DNA of 64,000 nt from DASQMT01 sp963835735 (GTDB lineage: Bacteria > Actinomycetota > Thermoleophilia > Solirubrobacterales > Solirubrobacteraceae): NCBI GenBank assembly GCA_963835735.1, contig CAWIGP010000005.1, positions 124,001 through 188,000 of the forward strand, in the 5' to 3' direction. Shown in pieces: positions 58,501-64,000 of the stretch. The notes beneath the pieces were generated by a model. The model did not search any database, was not told where the DNA came from, and saw nothing but the letters and a program-made list of their open reading frames with translations. The position numbers and the translations under genes were made by a program. How positions within the stretch are numbered: position 1 is the stretch's first letter; every line of letters begins with the position of its first letter.

Positions 58501-61500
58501 CTTCTGCAGCACGAACGTCGCGGCGCCCGAGGCGATGTTCCCGAGCTTGATCACCTTGATCGTGCCGCTGGCGTCGAGCTTGAAGCGGAAGACCTTGCGC
58601 CCGTCGACGGTCACGTCGCCGATCTCGATCGAGACCTTGCCGCGGATCTCGAGGATGTTCTCGTCGAACACGTCGGCCAGCCGGAGCTCGAGGCCGCCCG
58701 ACAGGTCGATGAAGAACACGCGATCGCTCGAGCCCTGGGCCGGCTCGACCGGCTCGACGAGGAAGAACGACTCGCCGCCGCCGAGGCTCCCGTTGCCGGC
58801 CTCGTCGACCCATGCGCCCGCGGCCCAGTCGACGCTGACCTTGCCCCTGGCGAAGCTGCCGGTGAGGTAGTAGCGGACAGTCTCGCCGTCGGACAGCAGT
58901 TCGGGCGCCCTGGAGCCGTCGACGGTGACACCGTTGAGCCCGTCGCCGCCGAGCACGATGTCGCTCGTCGCGAGCGAGCCCGCGTCGATCGCCGTATCGC
59001 CGATGCGCGTGACCCGTACCTCGATGAACGTGCCGGTAGCGCTCGGGCTCCCCGTGCCGGTGGTCAGCACCACGCGCTGGATCCCGCCGAAGGCGAACGC
59101 GCCGGTGTAGTCGACGACGACCTCGTCGCCGGGCAGAACGTCACCGGTGACGGAGAAGCGGAACAGGCCCGCGACGGCCTCGCTCTCGACGGGCGCTCCC
59201 AGCGTAAGCGCCACGCCGTCGGCGTTCGTGGCGCTGATGTCGCCGGCTTCGACACCCGCGAGGTTCGGCAGCTCGCCGAACGGGACGTCGATGTACAGCG
59301 CGCCGGTGCTGCCCCCGACGGTGACGCGGCGCTGCGCGAACAGCGGCACGCGCTCGCCCGCAGCGTTGGTGAAGTCGACCGAGCCGCCGATGAACTGGTA
59401 GGCGATCGAGACGCCGCGCGGGCCGGTGTAGAAGTAGCGGAACGTCCAGGTGCCCGCGTCGGGGTCGCTGTCGACGAGCACCGGCGCGCGCGTGTCGTCG
59501 ACGGCGGCGCCGTCGGTCGTGATCGTGAACTCGGGCGCGAGGTCGGTGACCGACTCGACGTCGAGGCCGGAGGCGTATGGCGGCAACGTGTAGGTGACGT
59601 CGAAGTAGCCGCGCTGGTTGAGCACGTCGGTGCCGATCACAGCGCCGCCGACCGGGTCGGCGAGTGCCGCGGCGAGCGTGCCGATCGTGAACGTCTGGGT
59701 CGCGCCGAGGTTGGCGACGTCGTCGCTCGTCGCGTCCGCGTCGGTGCCGGCGCTGAACGAGTCCGCAGCGAACAGGACGTCGACGTCGCCCGGCGCGAAG
59801 TTGCCGGCCAGGTAGTAGCGCCAGGCGCCGGAGGCGAGCCGGGTCGGGGCGGCGGCCGCGAGCGGCGCGGCCGTCCCGGCGCCGGTGCCGCCGAAGGTGA
59901 ACTCCGGCGCGGCGTCGAGGATCGACGCGAGGTTCAGCTCGGTGGCGGCGGTGGGTGCGAGCGTGATGTCGACGTAGGACAGGTTCGGCGTCGCTATGCC
60001 GCCCACGAGGAAGTCGACCGGCGTGGTGGTCGCCGTCGACGCGTTCGTCCCGCCTTCGAGGAACCCGAACGTGCCGGCGACGTACTGAGCCGTCAGCTGG
60101 CCGGACGCGTAGCTGCCGCGCGTCCAGAAGCGGAAGAACCAGGTGTTGCCCTGGCGGAGCAGGAACAGCGGCGCCTGTGAGCGGTCGAGCGCGAGGCCGG
60201 CGGCTCCGGGCCCGGTCAGCGCGATCTCGTCGGCGACCATGCCGCCGAAGTCGAGCACCGAGTCGACGTCGAGCGTCCGGCCGGCCGGAGCCGTGATGCC
60301 GACGTCGACGTAGCCGCGATCGTTCAGGTTGCGTGCGCCGGTCGTCGACTGCACCGCCGGGTCGGACAGCGTCGCGGTCGGCCCGAGCACCCTGAAGGTC
60401 TCGATCTCCGCGTCGCTGGCGTAGTTCGTCGTCTCGGTCGTGACGCCGCCGGCGGCCAACGTCGCGTTGTGATCGCCGGGGGTGAGCGTGCCGGTGAACG
60501 TGTAGCGGTAGACGCCCTCGGCGATCCGCAGCACCTCGACGCCGCCGCTGGTCAGCGGCGTCAGCCCCGGGATCGAGAGCTCGTCGCCGTCGTCGAGGAT
60601 CGAGTTCTCGTCGAGCGCGCCGCGGGCGGTCGGGTCGAAGCGGACGTCGACGTACGTTCGGTCGTTCGTGGTGCCCGGGTTGGAAAGGACCGCCGCGGCC
60701 GGCATCGTTCCGGCGCCGCCGAACGTGACGCTGCCGGCGATCGGGGTCACGTCGACGTCGCCGGTCGCGGCGAACACGCCCGTCAACCAGTAGCGCCACG
60801 TGTTCGCGGTGCCGGGCAGCCTCGTCGGCCGCTGCGAGGCGTCGATCGAAACCGTGCCGAGACCGTCGCCGGAGAGGGTGAACTCGGGCGCGAGGTCGCT
60901 GATCGACGCGTCGGTCGCGTCGGCGGCGTAGGTGACGTCGATCCAGTTGCGATCGTTGAACACGTCGCGGTCGATGCCCGACCCCGCCGACGGGTTCGCG
61001 AGCGTCGCAGTCGGTCCCAGGACCGTCAGCGTGCGCGCGTCCTGCGTGGTCGTGTTGCCCTGCGTGTCGGCCCAGCCGCCGGCGACCCAGGTGAAGGTGA
61101 CCGCGCCGGTCGTGTAGCCAGTCATCGCGGGCTCGAACCGGTAGCGGAAGCGCGTGACGCCGGCGGTGCGCAGCTTGCCGAGGTCCTCGGCGCTCAACTC
61201 GCCGGCCTCGTCGACCGCGCCGTCGCCGTCGTCGTCGATCCCGTTCGTCGCGCCGCTGCCGCGCGTGACCGCGACGATACGAGCGGTCAGCAGGCCGGTC
61301 TCCGGGTCGGCGACCAGCTCGATCGGCAGCGGCTGGCCCGCGAGCGTCGGCGTGCCCAGGATCCCGGTGCCCGAGATGGTGAACTCCTGCGCGTCATCGA
61401 GGATCGTGTCGTAGTCGAGCAGCGCGCCGGACGGCAGGCGGTACTCGACGTCGACGTAGAACGGGTCGTCGCCCATGGTGCCCGGCGTGAACGTCGTGTC

Positions 61501-64000
61501 TCGGTCGCCGTTCGCCACGTCGACGTCGATCGCGTCGCCGGCGCCGAACGGGGCGATCACCTCCGCGCGGGTCGGCACGACCGTGAACCGGCCGCCGCCA
61601 GGGCCGCTCGTCCCGCCGGTGTCGCTCCAGCTGCCCGGCATCAGCGTCGCGACGGCCTCGCCGCTGTTGAAGTTGCCCGTCAGGTAGAAGCGGAACACAT
61701 CCGTGCCGGGCAGGCGCGTCGGGCCCAGCGGGGTCGCGAACGTGCCCGCGGCGGAATTCAGGAGGAGGTCACTCGTCTGCACGGTGTCGAGCGCGACGTC
61801 GTGGCCCGCCGTCGGCGCGAGCCGCACGTCGATGTACGTCGTGTTGAGCTTGGCCTGGATCGTCGTGGTGTCGTCGACGAGCGCCTGTCCGCCGCCGTTG
61901 CCGACGTTCTCGCCCGTGGAGAGGTTCGTCACGACCCAGGAGTTCTCGACCGCGGTGATCGTGATCCCGGTCACGACGCCGGTCGTGATCGTCCAGTAGC
62001 GGAAGACGAACTCCGTCGCGGTCTGGCTGATCAGGACGGGTGCCTGGCTCCGGTCGAGGCGCACCATGCCGCCGCCGGTAGCCGCGACGACGAACTCGTC
62101 GCCGGGGTCGACGATCGACGCGCTCGAGAGCCGCTGGCCCGCCGTGATCGTGTACCTGACGTCGACGAAGCCGCGCGAGTTGATCTGCGCGAGGCCGACG
62201 ATGTCGCCGCTGCGGGGCCCGGCCAGGCTCGGCGTCGGGATCAGCGGCGCGTCCGCGGGCACCACGAACGTGACCTCCTCGCCCGTCGCGTTGCGGAAGC
62301 CGGTCTTCAGCCGCCCGTACAGCGTGAGCACGCGCACCTGGTCGGGAACGTCGGCGAGGAACAGCACCGTGACCTCGCCTGAGGCGACCTTTGACAGGTC
62401 GGCGTAGAGCTTCGCGCTGACCGAGATGTTGTCCGCGGCGAAGTTCAGCCGGCCGGCGATCATGAACTTGCCGTCGGTCGAGATCTTGATGATCACCTGG
62501 CCGTTGAAGACCTGCTCCGACGCATAGATCGTGAACAGCTTCGCCGAGCCGGTGATCGTCATCGGCGCCGTGAACGCCGCCGTGAAGCCGTTCAGCGCCG
62601 GGTTGTCGCGCAGCAGCCGCCACTGGCGGGCGACCTGCTGCTGGATCGTCGTCAGCCACTCGTCGACAGTCATCGCGGCGGGCAGGTTGAACGCCGGGCC
62701 GCGCAGCTGGAGCGGGTCGTCGATCGACGGCAGCGTCTTGAAGAACTCGACGCCCGCTACGAAGTCGTTGATCGCCAGCCCGGTATTGGGCTCGAGCAGG
62801 ATCCCGCCCGGCACCGACGCCTCGAGCATCACGGTCAGCGGCCCGAGCTCGGAGACGCCGAACCGGATCGTGATGCCGCCGATCCCGGCGATCGAGAAAC
62901 CGCCCTCGACGCCGACGAACAGCACGCGGTCCGCGACCGGCGTCCTGATGTCGAACGGGTCGATGATCGCGCCCGACTCGGACACTCGCAGGATGCCGCC
63001 CAGCAGCGTGGCGTTGAGCTCGCCGCCGAAGACGTTGCCGCGCACCGAAACCCCTAGCGCGTCGATCTGGACGACCGGGAACTCGCCGTCGAGCAGCCTG
63101 CCGACGTCGATCTTGACGCCCTCGATCGTGCCCGAGAACTCCAGCCCCGGGATACCCTGGATGCCGGTGACACTGGCCGACAGCGTCAGCAGGAAGTCGC
63201 TCGGGGCTGCCTCGATGTCGCGCCACTCGATCCCGAGAGACTCGATCTTGATCGGCAGCCAGCTGGGCCACTTGAACGAGTCCCCGGTCGCGCCACCGAC
63301 GGTCAGGAAGACGCCGAAGCCCGGCCGCGTCTTGAAGTCGCCGTCGCCCTCGAAGGCGAAGTTGCGCGCGCTGCCGCCGATGACCAGCGACCCGACCCTG
63401 ACCTCGGCGCCGACGGAGACGAACGAGACGAGCTCCTCGTCTGGGCCCGCACCGGTGTCGAGCGCGAAGTCGACGGCGGTGATCGTCACCACGGATCCGA
63501 ACGCGATCCGCATCGTGTCCGCGTTGAACTTGAACGCCTTGATCTCGCCCTCGTCGAACTCCAGCGCGGCCCGCACGGCCTCGGTGTTGGGCAGGCCGGG
63601 CTGGTCGCCGAGCTCGGCAGTCAGGCGGTCGACGATGCTCGCCGACACTGGGCGGCCCGGCAGGAACTTGACGCCGCCCGAGGCGACGAAGACCTCGCCG
63701 CTGAACACCGACGGGTTCGCGAAGTCGACTTTGAAGTTGATGACGCCGACGCGCAGGTCGTCGAACTCGAGGATCGTGCCGAACTTGATCGTCGTGCCCG
63801 CCGCCGGCCCTGCGGGCATCGTCGGCGTGGTGCTCTGCGGCAGCGGCTGGCTGCCGGGCAGCGGCGCGGCGGGCGTCGCCACGGGGACCGAGTTGGTGGT
63901 CGCCTGCCCGGGCTTGTAACGCAGCTCGGCGCGCCCGATCTGCAAGCCGTCCGTAGTGACGATCAGGCCCGGGACGACGATGTCGTCGGCGGGGTCGCTG
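40551..64000 (-). CDS. Giant extracellular multi-domain protein (Ig-like, beta-rich, RTX/Calx-beta), partial at N-terminus and frameshifted
   Basis: The frame is open at the right edge and ends at 40,551, so at least 7,800 residues are encoded here. Order from N to C: beta-rich segments (64.0-62.3 kb), ten Ig-like units (62.2-58.8 kb), a beta-rich region with repeated LNTT/NST motifs (58.7-55.8 kb), acidic calcium-binding-type repeats (55.7-47.4 kb), three Calx-beta-like domains (47.0-45.3 kb), more acidic repeats and RTX nonapeptides (45.0-41.0 kb), and a Pro/Arg tail ending LLPRNLRRNGVARA. The frame changes at about 57,003, 54,121 and 52,905, many times to 49.4 kb, then near 48.0, 47.8, 47.5 and 47.4 kb. 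It is a surface adhesin or matrix protein by inference; no enzyme motif is seen. Confidence 0.75.
41040..43060 (-). other. RTX nonapeptide repeats near the C-terminus of the giant protein
   Basis: At least seven clusters of GGxGxDxUx repeats: GGDDTLDGQGDDDVLLGG, GGTGQDLIFGD, GGLGQDDIIGG, GESGDDWIYGACGNDRLFGD, GGWGHDWISGGTGQDGVLGD, GGLGDDFLHGGAGDDAMSG and GDLGNDWLAGGTGRDTLWGG. They are separated by non-repeat linkers naming no known domain. In Gram-negative bacteria such repeats go with type I secretion, but no ABC/MFP secretion genes are present here and the host is probably monoderm. Confidence 0.85.
45280..47030 (-). other. Calx-beta-like domains of the giant protein
   Basis: Three segments fit the Calx-beta pattern (V.E...Y.V.L.R.P...V.V.): YERGATSDSYTIKLTRAPS near 46,950, VPAGTLQAGEGGALATYEV near 46,380 and LVEGGDTDSYTVVLTRRPT near 45,540. 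Each is followed by LEFTPDTW or VVFTPADW and then a VTVTAIQDD-type strand. Calx-beta domains bind calcium in adhesins. The reading frame is intact in this part. Confidence 0.75.
49400..52900 (-). other. Heavily frameshifted segment of the giant protein
   Basis: Protein continuity can be followed only by changing frame every 40-250 bases; examples lie near 52,790, 52,719, 52,614, 52,487, 52,441 and 52,386. Nearly all of these are repaired by removing one base. Recoverable pieces include FDFFFAFLFAPTVEVTIDD, NRLTIRGGDQFES, GKALRMRRTERMIQTGEI, VVWAGGGNDTVTV and YSHGDGFVTIDRAFAG. They belong to the same acidic repeat type as the flanks, so the gene is not interrupted by another element. Confidence 0.7.
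52950..55700 (-). other. Acidic calcium-binding-type repeats of the giant protein, proximal block
   Basis: The translation is rich in GxxGxD and DD motifs, for example GGDGDDRLIGSPYDD, SGLGDDTVTG, GNEGNDEIEGRGGLD and NGGNGTDTIVV. These match the hemolysin-type (RTX) GGxGxDxxx pattern that folds as a calcium-binding parallel beta-roll. They alternate with strand pairs that refer to single asparagine-rich turns (GGNQNDRFEINH). A cysteine pair (ICGEVCP) occurs near 55,400. Confidence 0.75.
55800..58750 (-). other. Beta-rich region of the giant protein with recurring asparagine-threonine motifs
   Basis: Segments such as MQVNSTRTTKTETL, IMLNTTRAELLFDV, LRLNTTGRTKTIDI, LRLNSTGANKTL and VEINSTGTDQVIETF recur about every 150-250 residues, each set in alternating hydrophobic/polar strands (for example GVATFATNLTF). 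I do not know this repeat; it may form a long beta-sandwich or beta-helix rod. The frame changes once, near 57,003, where one extra C restores continuity. Confidence 0.6.
58790..62200 (-). repeat. About ten Ig-like tandem units of the giant protein
   Basis: Each unit of roughly 90-130 residues opens with (N/D)xRxY(V/I/F)DV, has LDxxSIxDxxxEF and ends WRYYLTGxFxxGDVxV. Examples of openings are SRGFVDVRYT, DRNWIDVTYA, DRTYVDVRFD, DRGYVDVGIT and QRGYFDVTYT. They resemble SbsA-Ig/invasin-type surface stalk domains. The units are diverged in sequence, and the reading frame is intact across all of them. Confidence 0.75.

Noticed and set aside
56701..60180. Plus-strand open frame of 1,159 codons
   Set aside because: It is the complement of the Ig-like and NTT regions of the giant gene; composition is typical of an antisense frame and it has no motif or ribosome-binding site.

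Overview
The window is very GC-rich, densely coded DNA with no tRNA, rRNA, CRISPR array or complete mobile element that I can see. Gene content points to a monoderm actinomycete, most likely class Thermoleophilia (Solirubrobacterales/Conexibacter type). The hints are many ATGA/GTGA gene overlaps, a secreted PKD protein ending in a basic Cys-containing domain with an IGK...IRKGKAP segment that I associate with that class, and delta-60 repeat secreted proteins. The class-level assignment is inference.

Layout. 0-1.5 kb: sugar kinase (partial) and a NAD-dependent epimerase on the minus strand. 1.6-5.2 kb: a tightly overlapped plus-strand operon (GT2 glycosyltransferase, TIGR04282-type transferase, methyltransferase, membrane-anchored sulfite-oxidase-fold molybdoenzyme, 4-TM protein). 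5.2-8.7 kb: a beta-propeller lipoprotein, a GT-C-like membrane protein, and a UPF0158/nucleotidyltransferase-like + HEPN gene pair. 8.7-17.6 kb: five minus-strand genes for a pseudokinase, a Pro/Ala-rich anchored protein, a six-PKD secreted protein and two secreted repeat proteins that share one Cys/Gln motif. I consider this block the best candidate for an undescribed system. 17.9-21.3 kb: a double recombinase-like protein lacking catalytic serines, a HTH-TOBE molybdate regulator, ACC deaminase and a MoaD-MoaE fusion; divergent from these are moaC, moaA and moeA (to 24 kb). 24-26.8 kb: a MarR regulator divergent from an MMPL exporter, with a promoter and overlapping palindrome between them. 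26.8-34.4 kb: a carbon-monoxide-dehydrogenase-like (form II) molybdenum hydroxylase operon coxS-L-M-D-E-mocA-G plus a DapB-like gene. 34.5-40.5 kb: a P450 and three exported proteins. 40.6 kb to the right edge: one giant extracellular protein, at least 7,800 residues inside the window and still open at the edge.

How the genes work together. Molybdenum is a recurrent theme: molybdopterin synthesis (moaA, moaC, moaX, moeA), a TOBE-domain regulator, a cytidylyltransferase and two molybdoenzymes lie within 34 kb. The other theme is the cell surface: glycosylation enzymes, repeat proteins, PKD protein, lipoproteins and the giant RTX/Calx-beta-type protein.

Sequence quality. Many genes are interrupted by frameshifts that leave the protein continuous in another frame. 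Most are explained by one extra base, and they cluster very densely at about 49.4-52.9 kb. I read these as sequencing/assembly errors rather than gene decay and annotate such genes as single CDS spans with the breaks stated.
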